Source: Bacteroidota bacterium
Lineage (GTDB): Bacteria; Bacteroidota; Ignavibacteria; Tepidaquicellales; Tepidaquicellaceae
Reading direction: 5' to 3'
DNA length: 64,000 nucleotides
Assembly: GCA_018266835.1 (NCBI GenBank)
Contig: JAFDZP010000002.1
Span: 324,419-388,418, forward strand
Positions 16,820 to 24,812 of the stretch are shown here, one piece after another. How positions within the stretch are numbered: position 1 is the first letter of the stretch; every line of letters starts with the position of its first letter. The position numbers and the translations under genes are program-made. The notes beneath the pieces are model-generated. The model was given only the letters and a program-made list of their open reading frames with translations, did no database searches and was not told the origin of the DNA.

Positions 16820-19324
16820 ATGAAATTCTTAAATAAATTTTCAGAGCAAAACCTTCGATATTTCTTCAGTTTTGTAACACTGATTGTATTCTTCCTGTGC
16901 TCATACTCATTTTTGGATAATTCTGTTTTTAACAGAATGACAAACGATGACTGTCTGTGGCTGGAAGAAAATAATGGGGTGAGACTTAAAGAAGGTCTGT
17001 TGATTACTCAGGTAGTGCCCGGGGGAACAACAGATAAAGCCGGAATAAAAGACGGCGACATCTTGCTTGAAATAAACGGAAAGAAATTTAAGGATACGAA
17101 AGAAGCGCAGAGACTAATTAACAGCGCTGAAACAGGTGAAGTAATGACTTATACTGTTCAAAGAGGAAATGAAATTTTGAAATTCTCTTTTCAGGCATAT
17201 AAGTTTTTTAACTTAGTTCTGATTGTATTGTTTTTACTCAGCCTGGGTTTTTTACTTAACGGATTTGCAGTCGGCTACTCTAAACCAAGAGAAACATCTT
17301 CACAGATTTTCTTTTTCATGTCTCTTGCATTTTCATTATCATATATCCCCGGAACTGACCCGTATGGTGAATACAATCCTATCATAATTTACATATATTT
17401 TTTGCTAAAGATTATTGGTGGAGCATTTGTAAGCCCGTTATTTGTTCACTTCTTTATTTCATATCCAACAAAAATAGAATTCAACAGAAGAAAACTATTT
17501 CTATGGATTATTTATCTCGTTTCAATTTTTGCAACAATTCTTAACCTGAAATACAATTCCTTCTGGCTTTCCTTTAATGTTATCAATGCAATTTACCTGA
17601 CTTTAGGCGCGCATTATATGATTAGGTCTTACTCCAAAACTGAAAACGCTACGATAAAGAAATCGTTCAAGATAATAATCACCGGATTTTTCATAGGAGT
17701 TGCCGGTTTTACTTATCTTTTAATTTATTCACTCATTGCAAAGAAGGCAGCTTTCCTTGTCTCTGCATTATGGTTTTTACCATTCTTACTTGTACTTGCT
17801 ATTCCGTTGTCATTCAGCTATTCAATCTTTAAATATAAAATTCTTGATACTGAATTTATTATAAAGAAGGGTCTGGTATTCGGAATTCTGACTTCAATAA
17901 TAGTTTTATTCTATCTTGGAATAGTCTACACTGCCGATTCATTTTTAAGCGGATACATTGGCACTAATAAAAAAATCATAACTTTTACAGCGATAATTGT
18001 AATCACTTTTACATTCGACTTCTTCAATAAAAGGGCAAAGGATTTTGTTGATAAGCAGTTTTATAAGGACAGATATAACTACAGAAAGGCACTCCTTGAG
18101 TTTTCGCAGGAGCTTCCAAAAATGAAAAGCATAAGACAGGTCCTTGATAAGCTTGGTATTTCTGCAAAGCAGATAATGGGAATAGAAAAACTTAATGTAT
18201 GGATTTACGATGACCGATATTTAAACATTCTTAAAAAAGAACTCGAACTAAAAGAAGTAAACAAGACCATTACTTTTAAGGATATCTGGCTTGATGAACT
18301 GATGACTAAAATTTTCAGAGAAAATTCCGAACCGGTACTACTCTCTGAAATTGAAATTGATGGAATGAACCTGACTGAGCAGGATGTAGAAGCAATCAAA
18401 AAAGCAAACATTTATCTGGCTGTTCCGATTTATCTAAAGAATAAATTAATCGGAGCATTAAACTTCAGCAAGAAGCCATCCGGTAAAGAATATTCAGAGG
18501 AAGATATTGACCTTCTTAAAACAATCGCATCTCAGACTGCAATTTCATTTGAGAGCTCAAGACTTCAGATAGAAGAACTTGATAAGCAAAAAATTGATGA
18601 AGAGCTCGGTGTAGCAAGAAAGATTCAGGAAAGTCTGCTGCCTGACAGAGCCATTAAAATGGAGAGACTGGATCTCGAAGGTACTTCGAGTCCTGCTAAA
18701 ACAATTGGCGGTGACTTTTATGACCTGATAAAAATAAACGATACAAAACTGCTTGTAATTGTTGCTGACGTATCAGGGAAAGGAATTCCTGCAGCATTGA
18801 ATTTATCTAAAGTGCAGGCAATGATTCAGTTTTCGACGAAGGTATTTAAATCTCTGAGGGAAATTCTGATGTCAGTTAATAAACAGATTTACAATAAGAT
18901 TGACAGAAAATCATTTGTAACAATAGCAGCGGGATTATTTGACCTGGAAACAATGACTGTGAAAATCTGCAGAGCAGGACACAACCCAACACTTTTTGCT
19001 AATGAAAATGAAGTGAAAGAAATTAATTCAAAAGGCATCGGACTTGGTTTGGATAATGCAAAGCTATTCGATGCAAACTTACAGGAAACTGAATTGAAGT
19101 TAAACTCAGGTGATGTTTTCTTATTTTACTCTGACGGATTAACGGAAGCGATGAATGAATTCAAAGAGGAATTCGGATTGCCGAACGTTAAAAGAATACT
19201 TAAAGATAACGCTGCTAAAACCTCAATGGATATACAAATGAATCTGATTGACGAAGTGAAGGCATTTAAAGGGCATGCAGAACAGAACGACGACATTACT
19301 CTTGTAACAATAAAAATTAAATAG
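16820..19324 (+). CDS. PDZ, multi-TM, GAF and PP2C (SpoIIE-type) serine phosphatase, copy 2
   Basis: An 834-residue paralogue of the preceding gene, 56 bases downstream, so a tandem duplication is likely. The order is the same: N-terminal helix, PDZ (VVPGGTTDKAGIKDGDIL), membrane block ending near ITFTFDFFNKRAKDFVDKQF, GAF domain, coiled linker and PP2C domain with GGDFYD, DVSGKGIPAA, FYSDGLTEA and QNDDITLVTI. The catalytic and membrane parts are much closer between the copies than the PDZ and the first half of the GAF domain, suggesting the two sense different signals but share targets. Confidence 0.88.
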   Translation: MKFLNKFSEQNLRYFFSFVTLIVFFLCSYSFLDNSVFNRMTNDDCLWLEENNGVRLKEGLLITQVVPGGTTDKAGIKDGDILLEINGKKFKDTKEAQRLINSAETGEVMTYTVQRGNEILKFSFQAYKFFNLVLIVLFLLSLGFLLNGFAVGYSKPRETSSQIFFFMSLAFSLSYIPGTDPYGEYNPIIIYIYFLLKIIGGAFVSPLFVHFFISYPTKIEFNRRKLFLWIIYLVSIFATILNLKYNSFWLSFNVINAIYLTLGAHYMIRSYSKTENATIKKSFKIIITGFFIGVAGFTYLLIYSLIAKKAAFLVSALWFLPFLLVLAIPLSFSYSIFKYKILDTEFIIKKGLVFGILTSIIVLFYLGIVYTADSFLSGYIGTNKKIITFTAIIVITFTFDFFNKRAKDFVDKQFYKDRYNYRKALLEFSQELPKMKSIRQVLDKLGISAKQIMGIEKLNVWIYDDRYLNILKKELELKEVNKTITFKDIWLDELMTKIFRENSEPVLLSEIEIDGMNLTEQDVEAIKKANIYLAVPIYLKNKLIGALNFSKKPSGKEYSEEDIDLLKTIASQTAISFESSRLQIEELDKQKIDEELGVARKIQESLLPDRAIKMERLDLEGTSSPAKTIGGDFYDLIKINDTKLLVIVADVSGKGIPAALNLSKVQAMIQFSTKVFKSLREILMSVNKQIYNKIDRKSFVTIAAGLFDLETMTVKICRAGHNPTLFANENEVKEINSKGIGLGLDNAKLFDANLQETELKLNSGDVFLFYSDGLTEAMNEFKEEFGLPNVKRILKDNAAKTSMDIQMNLIDEVKAFKGHAEQNDDITLVTIKIK

Positions 19325-19369
19325 GCTTCTCATACCATGAGTTCAGCCTTATAAAATCTCTCAAACAAT

Positions 19370-20662
19370 ATGATTCCGCGTTACTCACGAAAACAGGTCA
19401 GTGATATCTGGTCTGATGAAAGCAGATTTAAGATCTGGCTTGATATAGAAATACTTGCATGCGAAGAGCAGGCAAACCTTGGCATTATTCCGAAATCCGC
19501 AGTAAAAAACATAAGAGCAAAAGCAAAGTTCAACACACAGAAAGTCCTTAAGATAGAGGAGAAAGTTAAACATGATGTTATAGCTTTTCTTACTAATGTT
19601 GCCGAGTACGTAGGGATGGATTCACGGTTTATTCATATGGGAATGACAAGCTCAGATGTTGTTGATACATGCCTCTCTGTTCAGATGAAGCAAGCAGGAG
19701 AGATTATACTCAAAGACTTAATCTATGTTCGAGAAAGCTTAAAGAAGAAAGCAAAGAAGTATAAGTATCTTACACAGATTGGAAGAACGCATGGAGTACA
19801 TGCAGAGCCTATTACACTCGGGCTTAAGTTTGCTTTATGGTACGATGAAATGAACAGGAACATTGATAGAATGAAGAGAGCTATTGATATCATTTCAGTC
19901 GGGCAAATCTCGGGAGCAGTTGGAACATATGAACATCTTTCACCTAAAGTTGAAGCATACGTCTGCAAGAAGCTTGGACTTAAGACAACAAAGATATCAA
20001 CTCAGATATTACAAAGAGACAGACACGCTGAGTACATGAACACATTGGCTTTGATTGGCTCATCCGTTGAGAAGTTTACGACTGAAATAAGGCATCTTCA
20101 GAAGACTGAAACGCTCGAGCTTGAAGAGTCATTTTCTAAAGGACAGAAGGGCTCATCGGCTATGCCGCATAAGAAGAATCCCATTACTTGTGAACGTTTA
20201 TCAGGGATGGCAAGAGTGCTGAGAGGTAATGCATTGGCTTCGATGGAGAACATTGCGCTTTGGCATGAGAGAGATATAAGCCACTCATCTGTGGAAAGGA
20301 TTGTGGTACCGGACTCAACAATTCTAACAGACTATGTGCTTTATCAATTCAAACAAATTGTTGATAATATAGTAGTTTATAAAGAAAATATTAAAAAGAA
20401 TTTAAATCTTACTAACGGATTAATTTTTTCTCAGACAGTTTTATTAAAACTTATCGAGAAAAAAATGAAGAGAGAAACTGCATATAAAATTGTACAGGAT
20501 GTAGCAATGAAATGCTGGAGAGAGAAGATCAGTTTCTTTGAACTGTTAAAGAACGATTCTGAAGTTAAAAAATATTTAACTGAAAAAGAGCTAACCGATA
20601 TTTTCGACTACTCAAAATCAAAAAAGAATATAGATTTTATTTTTACTCGTGTCGGCTTGTAA
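19370..20662 (+). CDS. purB: Adenylosuccinate lyase
   Basis: A 430-residue cytoplasmic enzyme of purine synthesis, releasing fumarate from SAICAR and from adenylosuccinate. Fumarase/aspartase superfamily signatures are clear: MGMTSSDVVDT (about 91-101), RTHGVHAEPITLGLKF (about 140-155) and the flexible signature loop KGSSAMPHKKNPI near 260 with the catalytic Ser. The N-terminus (IPRYSRKQVSDIWSDESRF) is that of the Bacillus-type enzyme. Length is normal. It is convergent with lexA and shows no operon partner for purine synthesis. Confidence 0.95.
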   Translation: MIPRYSRKQVSDIWSDESRFKIWLDIEILACEEQANLGIIPKSAVKNIRAKAKFNTQKVLKIEEKVKHDVIAFLTNVAEYVGMDSRFIHMGMTSSDVVDTCLSVQMKQAGEIILKDLIYVRESLKKKAKKYKYLTQIGRTHGVHAEPITLGLKFALWYDEMNRNIDRMKRAIDIISVGQISGAVGTYEHLSPKVEAYVCKKLGLKTTKISTQILQRDRHAEYMNTLALIGSSVEKFTTEIRHLQKTETLELEESFSKGQKGSSAMPHKKNPITCERLSGMARVLRGNALASMENIALWHERDISHSSVERIVVPDSTILTDYVLYQFKQIVDNIVVYKENIKKNLNLTNGLIFSQTVLLKLIEKKMKRETAYKIVQDVAMKCWREKISFFELLKNDSEVKKYLTEKELTDIFDYSKSKKNIDFIFTRVGL

Positions 20663-20750
20663 AATTTACCACTAAAACTTTAAACCACAAAATCTCACTA
20701 AAGAAATCATTAATTTAGTCGGGAAAAAGTCGGGTTTTAAAAAAATACGC

Positions 20751-21371
20751 TTACGCTACAAAGCCTCTTCTAAGTTCAATTACTTTTCCGATTATACTGA
20801 ACGGTCTGTTCATAATTGCTTTGTATCTCGGATTAGCTGCCTCTAAATAAGCTTTTATTTTTGTTTTCTTCAAAGTCTTGCATGTTGCTTCGTCATCGAG
20901 TAAGGCAATAACGACGTCTCCGTTATCTGCATCGTCCTGCTTACGAACAATCACAATATCTCCGTCATAAATTCCGGCATCTTTCATACTTTCACCTTTT
21001 ATTCTTAAAGCGAAGTGAATTGTATGCCCCGCTTTATTTTTTTCCATGGTTACATATCCCTGAATATTTTCCTGAGCGAATATCGGCTCGCCTGCTGCAA
21101 CGTTTCCATAAATCGGAATCATATCTGCCATGTCCTGAGTCTTGTTATCGCCGGGACGCGTAACTTTAAATCCGCGGGCAACATCAGGGTATCTTTTTAT
21201 AAAGCCTTTTTTCTCAATGGCGAAAACGTGGTCCTGAACTGTGCCTAAAGTGATTTTAAATTCCTCTGCAATTTCCTTCAGTGTCGGAGGAAAAGGATTA
21301 TCAATAGAGAACTTCTCTATGAAATTAAGGATCAAATCCTGCTTTTCTGTTAGTTTTTTTGCTCGTGCCAT
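20751..21371 (-). CDS. lexA: LexA repressor of the SOS response
   Basis: A 206-residue repressor. The winged helix is at 1-70 (LTEKQDLILNFIEK, PPTLKEIAEEFKITLGTVQD). The cleavage site Ala93-Gly94 lies in NVAAGEP. The S24-type domain has the catalytic Ser128 (IKGESMKDAGIYDGDIV) and Lys165 (EATCKTLKK), so RecA-stimulated self-cleavage should be intact. The recognition helix differs from that of E. coli, so its operator will differ too. No inverted-repeat operator could be identified with confidence in front of the gene. The 1-kb upstream region is full of repeats, one family of which starts 140 bases away. Confidence 0.93.
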   Translation of the reverse strand: MARAKKLTEKQDLILNFIEKFSIDNPFPPTLKEIAEEFKITLGTVQDHVFAIEKKGFIKRYPDVARGFKVTRPGDNKTQDMADMIPIYGNVAAGEPIFAQENIQGYVTMEKNKAGHTIHFALRIKGESMKDAGIYDGDIVIVRKQDDADNGDVVIALLDDEATCKTLKKTKIKAYLEAANPRYKAIMNRPFSIIGKVIELRRGFVA

Positions 21372-21567
21372 ATATTATATACTTTATTTAATTAACCTTA
21401 AACAAATATGGCTTAAATCTCTTTAAATATCAAGTGATATTTATTATAGGAAACTGAGGGTTATGAAGAGAAAGTTTTTTTGCAGTGAGAATTTCAATTA
21501 CGTGCAAATTAATTGTAGCATTATTGTTGCATTCTTTAACACAGATTTTTGATACCGCCCCCTCAAT

Positions 21568-21590
21568 CCCCCTCCTTGAAAAGGAGGGGG
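21568..21590. repeat. Palindromic repeat, copy 2 (CCCCCTCCTT hairpin)
   Basis: CCCCCTCCTT, loop GAA, AAGGAGGGGG; preceded by GATACCGCCCCCTCAAT, which is shared with copy 4 at 21944-22004. Ten base pairs. Confidence 0.8.
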
Positions 21591-21711
21591 AAGCTATATA
21601 AAAAAGTCGGGAAATAGTCGGATTCCTGAACACTGATTAATATGATTTTTATGATCACTCAGTTGTTACAAAATTGTCGCATTATTGTTGCATTCTTAAC
21701 CACCCCTCAAT

Positions 21712-21734
21712 CCCCCTCCTTGAAAAGGAGGGGG
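21712..21734. repeat. Palindromic repeat, copy 3 (CCCCCTCCTT hairpin)
   Basis: The same 10-bp stem and GAA loop as copy 2, preceded by CCCCTCAAT and followed by AAG. Confidence 0.8.
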
Positions 21735-21819
21735 AAGTTCCTGAAAAAATGAAGAATTCCTTAAAATAGAATAAAATAAAGTTACATTGTTGTCACATTC
21801 TGATCAAAGTTCAGTTCCG

Positions 21820-21908
21820 GCTTTAGCTGGATTGTAACATTATAGTAGCATTTTTCTCAATTTGCAGACCTGACAGGATTAAAAACCTGTCAGGTTAATT
21901 TATAAAAA
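21820..21908. repeat. 88-base direct repeat block, copy A
   Basis: This block is nearly the same as 22048-22134. It runs from CTTTAGCTGG through a pair of 11-mers and TTTGCAG to the hairpin GACCTGACAGG / CCTGTCAGGTT (about 21868-21897), then AATTTATAAAA. Confidence 0.8.
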
Positions 21909-21950
21909 GTCGGGAAATAGTCAGATTCTTTAATACATATTTTGATACCG

Positions 21951-22004
21951 CCCCCTCAGTCCCTCCCGCCTTTTGGCGGGACAGGCTCTCCTTGAAAAGG
22001 AGGG
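21951..22004. repeat. Palindromic repeat, copy 4, interrupted by a second hairpin
   Basis: The same family as copies 2 and 3 (CCCCCTCAGTCCC ... CTCCTT GAA AAGGAG), but a second hairpin, TCCCGCC TTTT GGCGGGA (21964-21981), with ACAGGCT lies inside the left arm. The copy therefore looks like one small element nested in another. Confidence 0.75.
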
Positions 22005-22047
22005 AAAGAATTTGCTAATATAAGATTGTGAGCTACGATCAGTCTTG

Positions 22048-22134
22048 TCTTTAGCGGGATTGTAACATTATTGTAACATTTTCTCAATCTGCAGACCTGA
22101 CAGGATTAAAAACCTGTCAGGTCAATTTACAAAA
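22048..22134. repeat. 88-base direct repeat block, copy B
   Basis: The second copy of the block at 21820-21908. Its hairpin GACCTGACAGG (22095-22105) pairs with CCTGTCAGGTC (22113-22123) over 11 bp. The TC at its end restores the pairing that copy A has partly lost. Confidence 0.8.
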
Positions 22135-22204
22135 TAGTCACATTATTGTCGCATTTTGTTCCTCAACTTTTTTAGATTTAATTCTACCAAATTATTTCTT
22201 TCAA

Positions 22205-22237
22205 TTGATGGATTTTTGATGGATTTTTGACGGATTT
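22205..22237. repeat. Three tandem 11-bp repeats (TTGATGGATTT)
   Basis: TTGATGGATTT, TTGATGGATTT, TTGACGGATTT head to tail: the same 11-base period as the ATTGTNRCATT pairs, but an unrelated sequence. Confidence 0.85.
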
Positions 22238-22272
22238 TTCTGCAAAATAAGGGAAATCATTTTCTTCATTCG

Positions 22273-22373
22273 GGGGCGTCTGTCCCGATTCCATCGGGAC
22301 CCACCGTAAGTCCAAAATTGATAAAATCAATTTTGAACTTACGACGGCCGAACCTCCGGTTCGGAGACGCCCC
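22273..22373. repeat. Cloverleaf-shaped compound palindrome
   Basis: An outer 9-bp stem, GGGGCGTCT (22273-22281) with AGACGCCCC (22365-22373), encloses three hairpins. The first is GTCCCGAT/ATCGGGAC (22282-22300, loop TCC). The second is CGTAAGT plus CAAAATTGAT with its complement (22305-22343, loop AAA, one mismatch). The third is CCGAACC/GGTTCGG (22348-22364, loop TCC). All loops are three bases. It has no tRNA features apart from the shape. It could be a mobile miniature element, a structured RNA at the 3' end of the barrel operon, or a terminator for it. Confidence 0.8.
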
Positions 22374-22405
22374 TATCACTTTAAACATATTCCAAAAATT
22401 AGATA

Positions 22406-23503
22406 TTAGAACACAGGTACCCAATTGAGATTTATACCTATTGTATTGAAATTTGGATATGGTACTTCGGTATTCAGTCCGCCGTTGTCTCTTCCCGGCT
22501 GACGCAAATTTACATAATCGACTTTTATTAATAGAGGAGTTTTCATTTTGAAAATTAAATCTAGCGGAATCTTAACACCTGCTCCATATGTGAACTGTGT
22601 AAATTTTGATAAATAATACGAAAGAATTGAATTAGTAAATCCGGCATTTCTTGATACGTATCCCATCCTAAAAAATAAAATATCATATATACAAAATTCA
22701 CATCCAGCCTTGTAAGTATAATATTTTGCTATATTGAGAATTTTTTCAAATTCAAAATATCCTAAAAAAGAAAATTCTTCTCCATTTTTTTTCAGTCTGT
22801 CACCCTTTTGAATAAAATCATAACTGCCTCCTATCCGGAAAATTACAGGAAGATAAACATTGTAGGTAAAATCCAGGTCTGAATAAACATACTTAGAATT
22901 TGTAAAATTATTTACAGATAATCCCAATTTGAATTTATGCGATTCAAATTTATTCTGCACCGCGTGTATTTCAAAATTTTTCAACACTCCAAAATCGAAT
23001 GTAGGAACTAACCCCTTGTTATTGAATTCTCTCACAGGGAAACGGGGATTGTTATCTTCAACCAAATTTATATTAACTCCCGCATAAAAATCTTTTACCA
23101 TTTCACGTGAAAAATTTAACGTGTAAATATAAGGTTTGTAAATTGTTGAAACAGAATATTCTTCATTGAAATCAAAATGGTATCTGCTTAACCCTATGCT
23201 TCCTATTTTATTTAATTTATAGGTAGCTCCGAAGTAATTAAAAAAGGATTGCCGTGAATTATAATACCTCCCTGAAAATGAAGTGTTAATATTTAGACCT
23301 TCCGAAAGACCTGAAAGCGCGGGATTATAAAAAGAGCCGAAGTCATTCTGATTATCTGCTACGTGTCCCCTTCCCATTGCTTCAGCTCTTGCGCTCGGCT
23401 GCCGGGCAAGAAATAACTCTTCAAGATAACCGTCATATTTATCTGACTGGGAATAAGTAATTCCCGAAACTAATAATAATATTAACACAAGGATTTTTCT
23501 CAT
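22406..23503 (-). CDS. Outer-membrane beta-barrel paralogue 5 (PorV/PorQ-like)
   Basis: A 365-residue protein with a signal peptide (1-18, GITYSQ). After it comes a family hallmark shared by all five genes here: RQPSARAEAMGRGHVA, then GSFYNPALSGL. The rest is an alternating pattern of amphipathic strands with another shared motif, NFSREMVKDFYAGVN (about 134-148), and it ends in NLNWVPVF. The SARxxAMG...YNPA layout resembles the PorV/PorQ-type FadL-fold proteins annotated in this phylum, but that link is from motif memory only. The last gene of the array on this strand; its 3' end abuts the cloverleaf palindrome. Confidence 0.75.
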   Translation of the reverse strand: MRKILVLILLLVSGITYSQSDKYDGYLEELFLARQPSARAEAMGRGHVADNQNDFGSFYNPALSGLSEGLNINTSFSGRYYNSRQSFFNYFGATYKLNKIGSIGLSRYHFDFNEEYSVSTIYKPYIYTLNFSREMVKDFYAGVNINLVEDNNPRFPVREFNNKGLVPTFDFGVLKNFEIHAVQNKFESHKFKLGLSVNNFTNSKYVYSDLDFTYNVYLPVIFRIGGSYDFIQKGDRLKKNGEEFSFLGYFEFEKILNIAKYYTYKAGCEFCIYDILFFRMGYVSRNAGFTNSILSYYLSKFTQFTYGAGVKIPLDLIFKMKTPLLIKVDYVNLRQPGRDNGGLNTEVPYPNFNTIGINLNWVPVF

Positions 23504-23647
23504 AACAGTTCAGTATTATATTAATTAACAACATTTGAAATATTAAACAACTAGGACATCTGCAGTTCCCTGGCGTAGCTAAACAATATACTAAGATCAT
23601 ACTAAAAGAAAAAAATGTTACTCCCTATTAGCACGTATAGGTAATTT

Positions 23648-24796
23648 TTACGGTATGTAATTCAGATTAAATGCATATGTAGTATATGCCTCTCCGTCAG
23701 GACTTGCATTACCACGAACCGGAGTTGATAAATGTGCAAAATCAAATTTCAGAACTAAAGAGTTTTTCATATTAAACATTTCACTCAGGGGAATTTTTAA
23801 TCCCAATCCGAATGAAAAATCAAATTGAGTTTCATCGTTTTTTGAATTTGTATATCCGGATTCATATTGATTATCATTTACACTTGTATTAAAATATCCG
23901 GTTCTAATGCTGAAAAAATCTGCAATCAGTAATTCCTCTCCAAATTTATAAATAACATCATATTCAGAATTCACCACATTTTCGTATTCTATGTTAGTAG
24001 TTGACTGAATAACGTAAGCGTCTTTTGAAGATTGCTTTGGTCCCAGCTTCACGTTATAGCATGCCCCTAATCTTAAAATTTGCGGGAGGGAATAAGTTTC
24101 CGCTTTGGTGCGGTAATTAGTAATTGCCGGTTTGTTTATATTATAAATTGACGCACCTATAATTATTGAGTGCAGACTCTTGTTAACTTTTGTAGGTTCA
24201 AATTCAAATTTTTTCAATAAACCGAAATCTAAAGTAAACGCATCTACAGCAGCAGTAGATTTAGGTTTTTCATTACCTACCTGGAAAGGAACAGGAATAA
24301 TATCAAATCCCATATGAGATGCTCCGAAGTTTACACCTGCATAAAAATTCTTAACTATCTCCCTTGAATAATTTAATCTGTAAATTGAGTTGTAAGTAGC
24401 CGGCCTTGTATAACTATAGAAGCGGCGATCTTTGTAATTGTATTCTCCAACATTCAAAAAATATCTGCTGAACGAAATGCTTCCGATTTTTTTATCCGAA
24501 TATCCCAGCTCAAGATAGTTGAGCTTTATTGTCTCATCAAAATAATAAGGGGATGAAAAAGAGGCGTTGGCAGTAATGCCTTTACTCATAGATGTGAGCG
24601 CGGGATTATAGTATGAACCGAAATCTCCCGTCATGGATACAGCTGATGCTTTTCCCATTGCATCCACGCGAGCGCTTGGCTGACGGTTCAAATAAAGTTC
24701 GTCCATTGCTCCATTGTATTTTGGAATATCGGAATCAGACTGAGAGTAAGCTAATGAAGAAAATAAAATGAGGGATAATAAACAGAGTGTTTTCAT
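23648..24796 (-). CDS. Outer-membrane beta-barrel paralogue 4 (PorV/PorQ-like)
   Basis: A 382-residue member of the array with a signal peptide (1-18, LAYSQ). Shared motifs: NRQPSARVDAMGKASAVS, GSYYNPALTSMSKG, LNYSREIVKNFYAGVNFG and the end FNLNYIP. It differs from its neighbours in extra loop residues (such as DRRFYSYTRPA and the insert around NTSVNDNQYES), consistent with surface loops diverging while the barrel is kept. A 144-base space to the next gene (23504-23647) shows no terminator or promoter that could be recognised. Confidence 0.75.
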   Translation of the reverse strand: MKTLCLLSLILFSSLAYSQSDSDIPKYNGAMDELYLNRQPSARVDAMGKASAVSMTGDFGSYYNPALTSMSKGITANASFSSPYYFDETIKLNYLELGYSDKKIGSISFSRYFLNVGEYNYKDRRFYSYTRPATYNSIYRLNYSREIVKNFYAGVNFGASHMGFDIIPVPFQVGNEKPKSTAAVDAFTLDFGLLKKFEFEPTKVNKSLHSIIIGASIYNINKPAITNYRTKAETYSLPQILRLGACYNVKLGPKQSSKDAYVIQSTTNIEYENVVNSEYDVIYKFGEELLIADFFSIRTGYFNTSVNDNQYESGYTNSKNDETQFDFSFGLGLKIPLSEMFNMKNSLVLKFDFAHLSTPVRGNASPDGEAYTTYAFNLNYIP

Positions 24797-24812
24797 TTTA
24801 ATAATAAATAAT

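Larger units (their letters stand above)
21512..22155. repeat. Six pairs of 11-bp direct repeats (ATTGTNRCATT)
   Basis: Two 11-mers abut at each of six sites: 21512-21533, 21673-21694, 21778-21799 (most diverged), 21831-21852, 22059-22080 and 22134-22155. The consensus is ATTGTNRCATT, with positions 6 and 7 varying while the rest holds. The core TGTNRCA is almost self-complementary. The 11-base period is about one helical turn, so bound proteins would line up on one face of the DNA. Confidence 0.8.
21372..22405. repeat. Gene-free repeat island between lexA and the barrel array
   Basis: A 1034-base stretch with no credible gene. It is built from several repeat families, listed separately: paired 11-mers, a CCCCCTCCTT hairpin, an 88-base block containing a GACCTGACAGG hairpin, a triple TTGATGGATTT and a cloverleaf palindrome. 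A further motif, AGTCGGGAAATAGTC, occurs at 21605-21619 and 21908-21922, and a related AGTCGGGAAAAAGTCGG lies at 20718-20734, just past the 3' end of lexA. Confidence 0.85.

Noticed and set aside
21430-21633. A 67-residue frame in the repeat island
   Set aside because: It reads through the hairpin repeat and paired 11-mers and resembles nothing.
21512-22155. A CRISPR array
   Set aside because: Repeats are 11-base dimers at uneven distances with no regular spacers, and no cas genes are in the window.
22273-22373. A tRNA or tRNA-like RNA at the cloverleaf
   Set aside because: All loops are three bases; no anticodon loop, TTC motif or acceptor end. Only the shape is similar.
21372-22405. An origin of replication in the repeat island
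   Set aside because: No DnaA boxes (TTATNCACA) and no dnaA, dnaN or gyrB nearby, despite the iteron-like repeats.
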